NCBI GenBank assembly: GCA_034509425.1
Contig: JAVTVJ010000793.1
Coordinates: 310,001 to 374,000, forward strand
DNA from: Eopsaltria australis
Taxonomy: Eukaryota > Chordata > Aves > Passeriformes > Petroicidae
Length of the DNA: 64,000 bases
Direction: 5' to 3'
Program-made: the position numbers and the translations under genes
In this document: positions 42,201-57,200 of the stretch, in pieces
Position numbering within the stretch: the stretch's first letter is position 1
Layout: each line of letters opens with the position of its first letter
The notes under the pieces: model-generated
The model's database searches: none
Told to the model about the DNA's origin: nothing
Seen by the model: only the letters and a program-made list of their open reading frames with translations

Positions 42201-45200
42201 AATATATTTGAGAAAAATCATTTAAAGCTAGTTTTTATATGTTTCTAAGTTGTTTCTCAAACCCTCTTTTAGAAATGCTTCTATTCATTTGGCCTGACAG
42301 GATTCATATTCTGCTCTGCTCTCCTTCTTCAACACAGAACTTCACCTTTTGGATTGTATTTAATAACCTCCTCTACTCTGTTGTCATGCCATCCTTCTGA
42401 ACTATCTCAAGGCTTTTGTTTCTGGTTTTGCTTTCATAAGTGGTACAGTAATTGCTTTCAGGACGGAAACTGTTAGACAGATGATTGCACATCTGAAAGT
42501 TAAGTCAATTCCATCACAAGCCATTAGTCCCGGGTATGTGATAATTCTATTTCTTCACATTGACTGCTGTCCTATATCACAGTCTTTGAAATTCCAGGAT
42601 CCCAGACTAATTCCAAAAATCACATAAAATTCTGGCCCTAACTTTTCACTACAGTGAGCTCAACTACTATCATCAAGTTTAACAAGAACAAGTGAAAGGT
42701 CCTGCACCTGGGTTGGAGCAACCCACCGGTATCAATACAGGCCAGGGGATGCAGGGATTGGGGCAATAAACCATGTGAGAAGGACTGGCGGGTATTGGTG
42801 GATGAGAGGCTGGACAGGTGAAAAAGCCCAATGTGTCCAGGGTTGCATCAAAAGCAGCATGGCCAGCAGGTCAAAGGAGGTAATTCTCCCCCTCTACTAT
42901 ACTTAGGTGAGACCTCCACGTGGGAATGGAGTACAGCATCCAGTTCTGGAGTCCTCAGAAAAACAAAGACATGGACCTTTTAGAGTTAGTCCAGAGGGCC
43001 ATTAAGATGATCAGGGGGCTGTAATGTCAAACAGATTTTTGGTTTTTATACATTTTTCATATATTCATAGCTATGTAGACTACTATTATATAGTTATATA
43101 GCTTCTTAACTAACTACAGTTCTTTTCCTACCCCATTACTTAGATTTTAGAACAATAACCTAACCTTCCTGGAATCTTATTTAGTCTTGCCTCTATAGTG
43201 TGAACCAAAGATGTCTTTATTTTCTCCATATATTGTAGACATAATAAATGTGGGGTCAGAAGCTAGGGGTGGCTTCGGTGTGGGGCAGAATCAAAAGGGG
43301 GGATTACTTAATTAACTGTTCCTCTAACTGGATGATTTCTGTTAAGTATGCTAATCTGTTAAACTAAGAAAATTGTCAGGGTCCTGTATTACATGTGCAT
43401 CTTGCCATATTAGCACCATGAAGTACCTTCATTAAAGGCAACCGCTTTTGATTGTCTTAATACTGTTTGGCTTGTGATTTTAGGCATCAGCTGGACCATC
43501 TTTCCTATGAAGACAGGCTGAGAGAGTTGGGGTTGTTCAGCCTAGAAAAGAGAAGGCTCTGGGGAGACATTGTTGTGGCCTTTCAATACTTAAAGGGAGC
43601 TTGTAAGAAAGATGGGGACAAATTTTTTGTCAGAGTCTGTTTTGGTATGACAAGGGGTAATGGTTTTAAATCCGAAAGAGACAGGCTTCAGACTAGATGT
43701 AAGGAAGAAATTTTTTACAGTGACGACGGGGAAATACAGGAACAGGTTGCCCAGAGAAGTTGTGAATGTCTCATCTCCAGAAACATTCTGGGTGAGGGTC
43801 TCAGACCAACCTGATCTAGTTGAATATGTCCCTGCGAATTTCAGGGGTGTTGAACTAGATGGCTTAAAGCTCCCTTTGAAACCAAACTATTCTGTGAACT
43901 TATTATTTTAATTAATTATAAAACTATTTGTCACTGGCTGAAACATTACATTCTCCATAGTCAAAGCATAACTTCAATGAATTGGCATTAGAGTAACTCC
44001 TTCCCCTTGTAGATTTCCCAAGGAATTAGACATCCTAGTTTTGAGTTGCTGAGCATGTTCCCGAGAACAGACTTTCTACAAAAGTGTTTTAATAGCACCT
44101 ACAAATCAGACACATATTTTCAGTCAAGATAGTACAGCAAAAATATTCTTGCTTCAGTAAAATTAATATTTTCCTAAACTCCCAGAACAATTCTTTTGAA
44201 AGTGAGCATTTATAAACATTCTAATTACAGATATGATCACTTGTTAAAAGTGTGAGCAAAGAACCACCTGAAATTAGGCAGATCCAAAAAGAGTATTTAT
44301 AAAACCTTGTCTGTGAACTCTGTCCCAAACTGAAAGGATACTTTCTGAAGAAACAGTTTAAACCCCAGTTACTCTGTCTTTCAGCTGCCCCAATATTTGA
44401 CATAAATCTGTGACTAGTAAGTGTGAAAGAATTTGTAAATCCCTATAGATTTTAGACAAAAAGTATCTCAATTTGCACGCACTAGCCAACTAACACCTCT
44501 GCTTAGGCGAAAGCAGTTATTTTTCACAGAAACATGGTTGGGTTAGGATATCTTATTATGAGGGTACAATGCAGTATGAAAATGCTTCAAATTAATATAA
44601 TTAATTTAATTTTGGAAAAAAATTGTTTTATCTGGTTTACTACAGTACATTTACAGATGCCTTTCCTCTCTCTGAGGAAGAAAAAGTTTAAAGCAGTTGT
44701 TCTAACAGAAATCTTAGGAGTATCCTTTTACTGCATTTAGATTTAAAGACTTCTCATATTCCATAAATATTTCATGGGGCATTTTACAAAGAAAACATGC
44801 CATTAGTTTACCAGCCTTCAACTGTACAAGCAATTATGGGAGTTATTACCCACTACACCTAAAACACGAGGGCAAACAACCAAGTCTACAAGTATTTTTC
44901 TTGGAACTACAAGCTAATCATTCTATCCATTATAAATAAATAAAAAATAAGAAATATGAAAGGAGTTAAAAATTTCTCTGTATGTATTATTCATTTTTGA
45001 TACAGCTGTTATTTCATTGAGATTACTCTAAATGGCTACATGAAGTGATGGCCTGCATGAGCAACTCCACAATAGATATGATAAACTAGATTTACATGTT
45101 TTATGTTCCTATAACATAAATTCCTTGGATATTTTAACTATACAAAGCTGGAAAATTCTTTCAGAAGCACAGATGCAAAGAACTGCAGCTCCCCCATCAG

Positions 45201-48200
45201 CATGTTATAATACAGGCAGTACATATAGAAAATAGCTTTAATAGAGGGCTTGTTATTTCTATGGCAACCACAGCAACTGGTTTTCAAAATGAATAATAGC
45301 TCTGTTAGGCACTTCATTAATTTTTTTTAATCAAACACTGCCCTTAATCTTCTCAATGGAACAAAGAGTTATTCTGAATGCTGCAGGAACAGGAAATAAA
45401 GTCTAATCTACCTTTGTAAATACAGGGTAAGATCCTTTTCAGAACCTTTACTAAAAAAGAGTAGGAAAGTACAACTTGTCTGCTACTTCACATAAAAAGT
45501 CAGAAAAGCAGAATTAGATGAGGTTGGTGCTATAAGGTACAAGAAAGCAAGTGACTAGGAAAACTAAGGTTAAAAGAAGATTATTGAAGCTGCTAAGACT
45601 TGCAACATGTGAAGCCAATGATGGAAATGATGATAAGCAATGGAGAACAATTGTGGCAGCAGAAGATGTTGTTTTTCCTAGTTCTCCCAAAACATTCAAT
45701 TTCTGTGCATCATCAACTGTTTTTATTTTTACATAAATGCCACTGAAACAGTCTCTAACTTTTCATGTACAGCTAAGGAAAAAGCTTTTAAACCATATTC
45801 TGAATGTTTTTTTTTTAAAATGCAGCTCTTACTGATTTAATTATGGGTCTTTACTCCAGTGGTTGCACTGAAAATATTATTTTAGTTTAGCTTTACATTA
45901 GGTTCTATTATATCAAATTCTTGTAAAAGGTTAGCCTTTAACCTCTAATCCATGTAAGTTTTTCTCAGTTAACTGCAAACACGCATTTCCTCTCCAGAGT
46001 AGTTGTCCATTGTGGCTAAAACACATGTGAGAGCACACCTAACCAATAATCTGCATCAGGGAGGCAGCACAGCACAGACACACACAGTGAAACTTGCTCC
46101 ACTGTGTTTACCTTCCCAGACAAGTTTTATGTACATCTTCCAGTTCTGGGCATGCTGCTAATGAAGTAGCAATGACTTATGTTCCTACTTTATTAACAGT
46201 AGAAGAGATGCTGGCAAGAAAACCTAAAGGATTAATTGTATTTCCTTGAGCTTTCGTAAACTGGTTTACAAGCTGTGTGCACCACTCATTACAACATGTA
46301 CAGTGCTAATCTCAATGTTCAAAAGCTTCAGAACACAGAGAATGTTCAGAGTTCTCAGCAGTCTTGGTGACATTCCTGGAAAGTCTCTTCCTTGCCACAA
46401 AATCTGCAAGACGTCATGGGAAGAGGCGAAGCTGCTCCCTCAGTCTATGACTTCAACAGAGAACACTGAACCTCTCACCCAAGTCTATTGCACTGGATAA
46501 CACAGATTTCACAGAGAGTAAATTCAGCTTTCATGATGCCATCAGGTAAGGAAGGGAGACAGCACACCAAAAGCAAAGAGCCACACAAACAAAAACTACA
46601 AGAACACTTCATCATATAGTACCTCTCTTTCTCCTAGCTCAACCAGACTAAAATATCCCTCTTCACTGTATTGTTCACCACATGGCTCAGACTCACAGAC
46701 TTTGAACACCGGATCACAAAGCAGTGCAATGATCTAAAAACTCTGCTAAAACCTTAATGCACACAAAAAAACTCTCTTAATTAATCAATCAATCTTGCAA
46801 TTTGGAGTAGAATGCTGTCTAACTCCACCCTTTTTTTTTTTTTCCTATGATCAGTTAGTGGTAACTACCAAGGCAATTTTGTGGGTTCACAGGAATTTGA
46901 ATGATAATTTAGTTATTTTTTTTTTTTAACATCAAACCCTTCACATCAGCTGAATCCCACTTAGGGATCCCACTCTAATGCTCTACATCCAAATCCACTT
47001 GGAAACATAGTACAGAACTCCACTCTTCCTTTACGGAGCCATGAGTATAATAACATGGGCATTTTAAGGATCATGCTAAGAGCACACTTCTTTTTGAGCA
47101 GATCAATGGTTTTAACCTGGAATGTTCTCTGTGGACATCCACACAAAAAAGAAAGCTTATTCTCTAAGCTATTTTGATGCATTTTGATACTAACAAAAAC
47201 CACACAGGTCTTCGATTTATAGGCAAGAAGTCCAGACCCTCAGAACTAGCTCATCTGTGTAGCGCACAATGCCTCTTATCCATTTTATTCATCTGAGTCA
47301 TACTTGAATACCAAAACTCTTAACCAAAAAAAAAAGGCAAAGCTTTGGGGTACAGACTCCTTTTTCAGAACTGAGAAAAGGGAAATATTATCTTGTCTGT
47401 TAACAGGAGCTTCAGCTGTTCAGTACTACTCCTTTTTTTCCTCAATAAAAGCTTAATTCAGTGATAGTTGAACACGTAACAGAAAGGTGTTTGGGACACT
47501 TAACAGTCAGGAGTCTTCAGTCAAGTCAAAACTATCAAATCCTTGCTAAAAGATAACAGTATTAATCTACAATTAAACTACAATTCTTCTGTAAGCCTTT
47601 GATAGAGTCCCCCACAACATCCTTGCCACTAAAACTGGAGAGATCCGTTTGAGGGACGGGCTGTTAGACAGATATGGGCATTTAGTCAGTTCCTTAGCCA
47701 AAGAGTTACAGTCAATAGCTCAACTCCAAGTGGAAACCAGTAACAAGCGGTGTCCCACAAAGGTCCACACTGGGGTCAATATCATTTAGTATCTTCCTTA
47801 ACAACACCGACAGAGGGATCGAGTGTACCCTCAGTAAGGTGGCAGATGACACCAAGCTGTGACATAGTGGATTTGCTGGAAGGAGCACATCCCATCCAGA
47901 GAGACTTGGACAGGCTTAAGAGCTGGGCCCAAGCAAACCTCGTGAAATTCAACAAGGGCAAGTGTGAGGTCCTGCACCCAAACCGGAGCAATTACCAGAA
48001 TCAGCACAAGTCTGGAACTACCATGTCAATCAAGAATCTTAACAAAGGAAGAGAAATACATCCTGAAGAGACAAACTATTCATAATCTTCTCAAAATTGT
48101 TTCAAGAATCTATTATCATCTAGTTACAATGAAAAATCATAAATGCCTTTACATTGAAATATTCCACTAGAGCAGTAATTTGAATAAATGCTTATTATGA

Positions 48201-51200
48201 AAATACAAGTAATGAGATCAACCCACAGCAAACAGAAAGATAAAATACTAATAATGCAAAAAGTAACTAAAAAAGTAATCACTTATGGATAGTTACCAAT
48301 ATAGTCTTTCTTTCAGAAGACTCTGAATTAATAAAAAAGATGTTACAAAGTCTACTGGTAGCCTACTGCCCTTCTTTATTTTTTTTTTTGTATTAGCTAA
48401 ATAGGAAAGCATTTTTGTAGATAAAACCCTAACTAGAACAGAACAAGAAACAGAGAGGACACCTTTTGGTGATAATAATTTGAGAACACAGATATGACTA
48501 ATGGCACGTCACACGAAGCAGCAGTAGGACACATGTTCACTTTGTACTATATATCAACGAACTGAAAGGAGAATAAGCACTCACATGATCAACTACAAGT
48601 AATTCACAGCTGCAGGGGGCATTAAAATTCTAAATGACATGGATGTACTAGGAGCACAGAGATAAATCACTGGGTAGCTCAGTGCAGATAAATTAATGAA
48701 GCTGGGAACAAAATTAATCAAGTTCATTTCAATTAATGAATTTTGTAAAGTTATTGAAACTTTTCAATAGCACCAGTTTGGCAAGCAATTTTACAGGACA
48801 TAACAGACTGCTGTTACAGAGTACTAGATTTATGAGCCATAAGTGAAAGAAAAGGTAATTACTATGTTAGATCAGGTTTAATATAAATCTAGAATGGATG
48901 TGACCATGAATAGGAAAATCCTACTCTTCAAGTTGCTGCAACATTACAGAATACCACCGTGATGGGAAAAAGAATTCTTTTATTATAGTACACAGAGACA
49001 TCTAGACATTGTTATGAGATAATCTGAGATTACAGCATTTTTAACTCCTGTAAAATCATGCAATTAATTTTTGCCACCATCAGATTAATCAAAAGTTCAG
49101 TTATTCTTTACATGTTCTGTAAGACTTCACACCATTATCCACTACTTCCATAGCAAATGACTGGCTAAGAGACAGCACCCAACTCAGCAGCTTGTAGTAT
49201 CTCTGCAAAGGTTTTCTTTTTTGAGATTTGGCCAGAAGGAGGAAGAGAAATAGATGAAGTTAAAAAAAAGTACAGTGAAAGGTGCTCTTCAATGTGTACA
49301 GCAGCCAGAGTAAATTTAAGATGGGAATACTTTATTATTTTCATGAGTACTTTTACAGAGCCATCTATTATTTTATCAAGGTAGTATTCTAAAACTTCAA
49401 CACATTATTTTATTCAACTTGGAATTTGTCATGACTAAGTAGAAAAAAAGTGACCTTAACATGCAAAACAATTTTACAACTTAAGAAATTAGTTGGTTTG
49501 ACTCTGAAATAATTATACACATGTTTTATGTTGCATAACAGTAGCATTAAAAAGTTACGAAGTTTTATTAAATCAAGAGAACACAGTACACCCGGCTTAT
49601 CATTGGTTGTTATTTTAAACATGTTTCTCACATCCAATTAAGTACTCATTAGCCATATATGTGTAAAAAAAGCAGAAAAATAGTTGATTTGAAGATAAAG
49701 GAGTTAAGGAAATGCTTTAATCAGCTAGTTTTTAAATTGATATTAAAATCCCATCATACATCTTTGGTGCTGAAGTTGCAAGTATGCAATAACTTGTTTG
49801 TTGCTTTGTCAGATTTTATCAAGTCTGTTTACATTGTGTTTGCACAGTTAACAGCTCCCTAAAACATTGTACAAGATTATGAAAAAACTCAAGTTTAATA
49901 AAAAGAACTAAACTTTACCTTGGAAATCTGATCAACATAGCAGTACTGCTCCTCTAACATGTACTAAGTGGTCTGTGAAGGAATGAGAAATTTCTTCTCA
50001 GAAATACTCCCCCCATGCTACTTTGTTAAAGTTCTGCTCCCTCCTCTTAAAGCAAGCAACTGTTTGCAAAAGATTCTGCAAGCCCATCTGCACTCAGTAA
50101 CGCAAGGTCTATTACAAGGAAAGACAAGACCTGAGATTAAGTAAGTCTACATCAAACTGACTGCAAGTCAAGCATAAACACAGGTTGATTGCACAAAACT
50201 ACTGTGAATTATTCCTGCTGAATAACCTGGCATGCAGTACCGGGAGTGGGAAGCTATGCAGACAAACAAACCCTACAGGCTGTTCTGCAGCTGTCTCCTG
50301 AACTCAGCTATCCTACCAACAAGCCCACACTGCTCCCTGAACCTGCACCCACGCACCTCACTGCAATCTCATTGACAGGAGTCAGTCCTCAAATCCCCCT
50401 CCAACCAAACTGCTTCTTACAGTAGGCTCCTTCTACCAGTACACATTTCTTGCAGTAACTACCTATTTCAACAAGTTCAAAGTATCCAGCCTGGGGACCA
50501 AATCAAACTCCAAAATCTGTTAGTGGTCTCCAACAGCTAAAATAATCTTCACTTCCAAATTTATACACATAAACCATCTTTCTGAGATGAAAGAACTTGT
50601 GAAAGAACACACATACACAACCTCTAGTTGGCATACAAGACTAAAATTCAATTTTACACTATCTTTATAGGATGATTATTCAAGTGTGACTGAAATGATT
50701 TCAAGGTCATTTGTATTACTTTGTATTCATTGTCAATGCTGATTTCTCACATTATGATAAAAGTCTTGAGTTGAAATGTGCGTGACATGGCTACAGTTCC
50801 ACAGATTAACTTACTTTTATTTTGCTTTGAAAGGACTTGTTACATAATCTATTTCAAAAATATGCAAAACCATATCAAGTAAACAAACAAAATAGAAATA
50901 CTTTACTTCTGTTACTTCTAAGCAAAGCCAAGCTTAATACTTGCAGAAATGAAAGGAAATATTTACAAAAATGTCTCCAAGTCTTACTAATTCAATTCAT
51001 TGTGACAAACAAAGCCCAACTATTTGTGCCTCTAACACAAAACAGACCCACACATACCACATCACCACACACCTACAGACAGAATAAGCCAATTGCAACA
51101 GAATAGCCACCTATCCCTACATTACCACAAATTTTAGCTTGGAGCATATTGCCTAGTTTCTACCTTAGTACATTTCCAGTATTGTTCTGAAGAAAAACAG

Positions 51201-54200
51201 GAAAAACAAAACACAAAAACCAACTCAACAACAAATTAAAAAACCCACCACACACAACCTGCAACACTTGCCCAGGCTACTGCTGTCATTAAAAATCAAG
51301 AATACTTTTTAAACATAATCTTCAATGTAGCACAGAGCTAAACCAAACATCTTCCAAAAACACATACATTAAAAATGCATATAGACATGCACACCCCAGA
51401 TTCTGATGAACCATGCACATGGCAATAAGCATGTACACGTTTGCATATGTACATATGTGTACACACACTTTCCTTAATATATACCAATAATGCAGTCCAA
51501 GCACTACTATCACATATGATCTACTCCTAAAAGCTTCATGATCATCAAGAGCTTACATGTCACCAATTATTTCTTTCACTAAAAAAACCATGTATTACCT
51601 GTAGATAGATAGATAGACAGACACATCTGCACATATTCCAGATACAAAAGTCAAAATATTTGCATCAAAAAAATCAAAACTGGGTATAAAATTCTATTCA
51701 GACAACTTCAAACTGCACTCATCAGTTTGCACAGCAAGAGAAAGAGTAAGCTTCCTACAGACGTAGAAAAGGCATTATTTAGAGGTTTTTACAAGAAATA
51801 ATATTGAGTATAATAATACTGATAAAGTATTCTCAACTAATTAGACAGCAAAAGTGAAATGGATAGGTTTAAACTGAACTCTGTCTTTCCTCTGATTTGC
51901 AATCTTATGTAACAAAGATTTCTACCATCACAACATTCTTAAGCTATGAGTTTTCATGTCAGTCACAATCACAAAGGTCATAACATCTGTTAGATCAAAG
52001 GGCTAAAAAGTGATATTTGATTACCATTTTCAAGTTTATGTAATGTATGTTTTAACACCTCCCTTTATTCACAGCTGCATTTCATAAGAATGTCCCATAA
52101 CTCATTGAAGTGCTAAATCTCATCCAGTTATGATAGTTTCCATAGCTGTATTTTACCAGCATCAATCTGACAATAAGACACACCATAGAAAAAAAAAAAA
52201 AAACACTACTTGGACAGTATTATATTGAAAAAGACTCATGACAATGACCAGGCAGGAAAGCATCAATTCAAGAACTCCAAACATGCAATTTCTACTTCTT
52301 TTTGTAAGTTTCCTGGAGAAGCGTTCCAGAATGGTGTACCTCAAAGGCATTTTCTTTATTCATTATTTTGCCCCAAACTCCTAATCACCAAGTTCTCCAA
52401 AGGCAGTGTACTAATTCTACTTCAGATTTTCACTGGGGATACAAAGCCATTTGATTCCATGATACTCTCTCAGCACTTGTATTGACTATTCAGCAGCTAA
52501 AATCCAGTATACAAAGGGAACAGTCAAGTTATCCGACAATGCATTTGTTTTGCCATTGACTTGTTGTCAACACTCACAGATGAGACACAGAACTACTGTA
52601 TCAGCCTGTGAACATGAAGAAGGCTCACTGAGTAGACAAGCAGTAATACTTGCATGCCTCATCATTTTTCACTCCTATTTATTTCCAAGTATGAAAATCA
52701 CACATATTCCAAGCTGTTCCATTATCAGGCATTAACAACAAACACAGCTACTTATACTTTTGGGCATTTTCTACAGAGATTAGTCTAGAAGGATACAATG
52801 TAAGAAAGAACAAGAAGCCATCAAACACCCTACGTATTAGTAGGATGCATGCAAATCACTTATTAAAAGCATGAGTACTACAAACTTTCAATTTTATTCT
52901 GTCTTTCTTCTGTAAGATCAGTTCTCAATGTTGAAAGGATTAGATCCTAACCAAATCCTATGTCAGGACAGTACATCAAACAAAAAATTCTATAGTTTAA
53001 AAATAATTTAGATGTAACTCATAGGTCCTATGAGAAACACTCACCAAGATCTGTATTTGGGCCAGCAAGTAGCTGCTTAAATTTGTCCAATCGAGATGCT
53101 TCTCTCTCAGTTAATGCAGGAGTAACTGAGGTGCTGTAGTCTGTCATTCCACTTGTCAAGGGAGGTATGGAAGTTTGTGGAAGTGACTGTGATCTCTGCA
53201 TGGAAGAATTTTCACTAACATTATCTGAAGGGAAAAAGAAGCACAGCAGTTAGCCTCAGCTAGTGAGAAGACTACTAATCAGCTGAATTTAGTTTGTAAA
53301 TTAAAAATAGAATCTGCTTTTGAAAAACACAAACTCAAGTATAGCAGAAGTTTAGACTTCTAATTACTTGGATTTAGCAGACAGAGCATTTATCTTTGAA
53401 GCAGTATTCCACAATTAAAATACATCAATTAAAGATCATATTAATAGCAAGGCTAATGGATTTCTAAAATCTGTGTTACAAAAGCTGCTTTCATTCTCTT
53501 TTACATTCTTTAAAAAAAAAAGAAAACAAAAAACCAACCACTGAGAAACCCTGAAATTCTTGCAACTCAAAGCTTATACACAAAGCACTGAACAGATCAC
53601 ATAAGGGTGAATCTCTCAGTCCACCTGAATGATTTTCTGCAGCTTTTCAACATATTTTATGCAGTCCTGTTTTAATAACAATTTTTCACAATAGCAGTGT
53701 TACTAGTAGTTGCATACGTCTTGGTGCCTTTAATCAATAAAACACATTCAATAGTGGAACTTCCTTCCAAAATTGGAGATTTTTAAGGGTGAAAATAAAG
53801 GAAGCTTAATTATTCTTCCCTCAAACACATGCAGTTCAGTAAGGCATGCAGTCTTTCCTCTCAAATAAATCACTAGTGATGAACAATATTTTCCTGCTAT
53901 ATTAATAAAGGGTTGGGAAGGGTTTACTGTCTTACAGAGGCAAATATTGTAGTTCTCATCCTTTAACTTCCAACTTCTTTTTCACTTTTCAACATACCTA
54001 ATGAACCTGATGTATGACCTTCACTGACTGATTTAACAAGCCTATTATCACCACATGCAGCTGAAGTCAGCTGTGCAAATTCCTCTTGTTTTTCTTCCTG
54101 TGGATGTTCTTCCTGAAATTTATGCTGTTCTTGTAGCTTGCTGTGATTCTGAATTACTTTGTGAGCTGTTTCCATGACCACTTCTGTATTTAAGTTTTCA

Positions 54201-57200
54201 GCAGCTATTGCTAAGAGTTCATCATCATCATCTCCAAGATCCCAAGCATCACTTGTGTTACTTTCAAATTCTTGGAAGGTGCTCACTTTCTTCAGTTTCA
54301 CTGGAGTTGTAGGTGGCTTTGAACCTGGCTTTATCAAGCTGTTCAGAACCAAATAAACAACATTTAGAAAACTAGTGAAGGAAGCAAAACCCTATGGGTA
54401 GGACTAAACCCCAAAAGGTCATAGCTGACACTACATAGGTAGCAAATATTTATCTCTCCCCGCTCACATTACCACTACATCCACCCATGGTAACATACAG
54501 CTGAAGAAGTCTGAGAACAAGGGCTATAAAAACTAACACTTTGTTGCTTTGAATAGAAGCAGAACAAACCCTTCCTTCCTTTTTCTTAAGAAAACAAAAA
54601 AAAAACCCAAACAAAAAGAAGACCAACCCCAAAGTCACATGAACGGATTACTACTAGAATAGCTTATAAAATAGACAGGGCACACCGCATTGCTCTTGCT
54701 TCATCCTTTTCTGAAGATTTCAGCCCTTTCAATGCAATTGCTGCATAACAGCACAGAAGCAGCAATCAAGTCATGGTCTACTCCTAAGTCATCATAAGCA
54801 ATCACACAACGCAATCACTGTCATAAACAAATCAAGTCTCACTTTAAAACTCATTAAACTTGTCATTCCTCCTCATCCAGGTATGCCAGCATGGCTTTCT
54901 TTGAGAACTTTGCTCTTCTCAGAGGAAAGATATTTCTTGTTACTAAGTGGACCCTGATCAGCTCCCAACCGTTTGCCCCTCTGCCAACATGCAGTGTGAG
55001 ATATGAACTAAGTATCTCTCCCTAGCCTGGCACTCATTCTCACTTAGAGTAATGCAGAGCAATCATGTCTCCCTTCAGAAGTGAGTTGAATAAGGTACAA
55101 AGCTGAGAGGGTTTCTCAGTCTGTTTCCAAAAAAAAGAGAAGTTACTGCCATTAATTTCATTGTGCTTTCACAGAATGGGTAGGATGGGAAGGGCCCACA
55201 GAGGGTCATCTGAACCAATTTCCCTACTCATGTAGGGTCATCTTGCACAGAATTGCATCAAGATGGCTCTCGAGTTTGTTTCTGACCACTCTGTCTCTCC
55301 ACCTGGGCTAGTTTTTCTTTTTTCTGTTAAGACAAGGCAGAAAAAGTTCTTACCCAATTCTCATACAATGTCAGTTCCAACGTTTCTGCTGTCTTCCAAG
55401 GAGTATCTTCCCTAACAGGTGCTACAACGCTTACACTTTCACTTGACTTGTCATCACTGTCTAAAACAGCAAGGTCTTTCTCTAGTTCTGTCACATCAAG
55501 CAATAAACTTCCAGTTTTTGTTACCGGGTCTCTATACCTCCATATTTTGAACCAATTAATCTAATTTCTTTTAATTCAACCCTTAGAATCACATATTTCA
55601 ATTGTCTGCAACTCTGTGTCATCTGAAAATCAACTAGAATATTTACTTCCTGTACTATCTTAAACCAGCCCTTGAAAACATCTTGCAGAAGCATGACATC
55701 CTTCCAACCAAATACTTGTCTTTGTAACACTTTTTTTGTACTTTCCCAATTTCACACAATTACCACATGCATAAGGCATTATAAATAAATAATAATGGTT
55801 CGCAATCTATGTTAGTTAAGAAAGAGCTGATTTGTTCCTGCAAATATGGCAACTATCAGGAAGTCACAAAGGAGAAGTCAGAACAGAGAAGTCAAGACCG
55901 TGACAAAAACTGAAAAGGGAAGATTAACAATAAACTTGATAGCAAACAGGAGGGGGAAAAAAGAAAAGACAGGGGAGACACAAAAGATCTGGAATATTTA
56001 AATATTAGGTTAACTTACCTTCCATGCAATAATGGATCAAAAGGTGGATGCTGAGCTCCATACACATGTTGAATACTAAACAAAAAGAAAGAGAGCTATC
56101 ACAAAAATAATAAATACTTGGAGAGATTCTGTGTATTAAATAATCAATAATAAACAGAGCTGAAATGTTCCAACAGCGCTCTGTTTCAAAGAGTTCCACA
56201 TACCACTAAAAATTGAAGCTGCAATTGATGTGCATACTAAAAAGTTATTTAATAAAAATCATAGATTTGCTAAACAGGAACTCTTTGTGAGACCTAATCT
56301 AAGGCTATTTTATTTTTCTAACCAGGAATTAAAACAAGAAATAAGTTAACTCTGTTGTAAGAATCTACAAAAATTCTCTTCTCAGATTTATCATTTCTTC
56401 TTCTCTTGCAAAGAACTAAAAACTCTCAAAGGAATATCTATAAAGTTTAATCTTCCATATACCCTTGTCATCCAAAATCCAACCAGACATTTCTTAACCA
56501 CTACTAAAGTAAAAGGATGACAAGCCTACAGAAAAATGCAGAAGGTGACTGACAAACCTGGTTCATTACCTTCCAGTTATCGGGTATAAAATTATTTTGT
56601 AAGTAAATAAAGGCCACGGAAGACACATCAAGACTTACATGTGGCTTCATAATAGAAGTTATTACCACAGAACTCTCTAACTGTAAGAGAAATAAATCAT
56701 ATGCAACTTTAACAACTACCCAAACCTGTAATAAAAACCACATAGAACAAATATGCCCTCCTGACATACCAAAAACAATCTGCAGACCATAAAGGATAAG
56801 TAAGTCCATCCTTAGTAAGCCTGAGATAGAACCAGGCCAAAAAGACTGCAGTCAAAACAGATTTTAAGAGAGACTTAGTCTTTCACAACAGGTACAGCAT
56901 TAACACCAGTGAAATCAGACCCAGCAGTGACTGAAAACTGCGGTTTATGTGATTCCATGGAAATAAATTCCCCACCAGCCTTTCCACAGAACCATACACA
57001 ATCCTCTTCACAGACAAGTTTCCTGCCCTACGCTCAGGTGTCACTGTCCATTTCCATACACACAGAAGGTGCCTTTTCCTTACACCACTCTGTGGATAAC
57101 TGCAATGGAAATCCACTCAAATAGAAAGCAACAACAATCCTCTCCACCCCATGAAAAATTTAAATAAAAACCAAAAGCACATTCTCCACAGTGTCCTTGT

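Larger units (their letters stand above)
39564..53044 (-). other. TBC1D22A: Intron 4 of TBC1D22A
   Basis: A 13.5-kb intron. It carries a CR1 element split by a probable solo LTR (42676-43905), a second CR1 with a decayed reverse-transcriptase segment (47590-48030) and a short AGAT microsatellite (51602-51623). A 15-A run lies at 52189-52203. Other open frames are short and unrecognised. Confidence 0.85.

Noticed and set aside
43467..43911. 115- and 83-codon frames on the plus strand
   Set aside because: CR1 ORF2 C-terminal remnants. The first starts inside the inserted LTR-like DNA.
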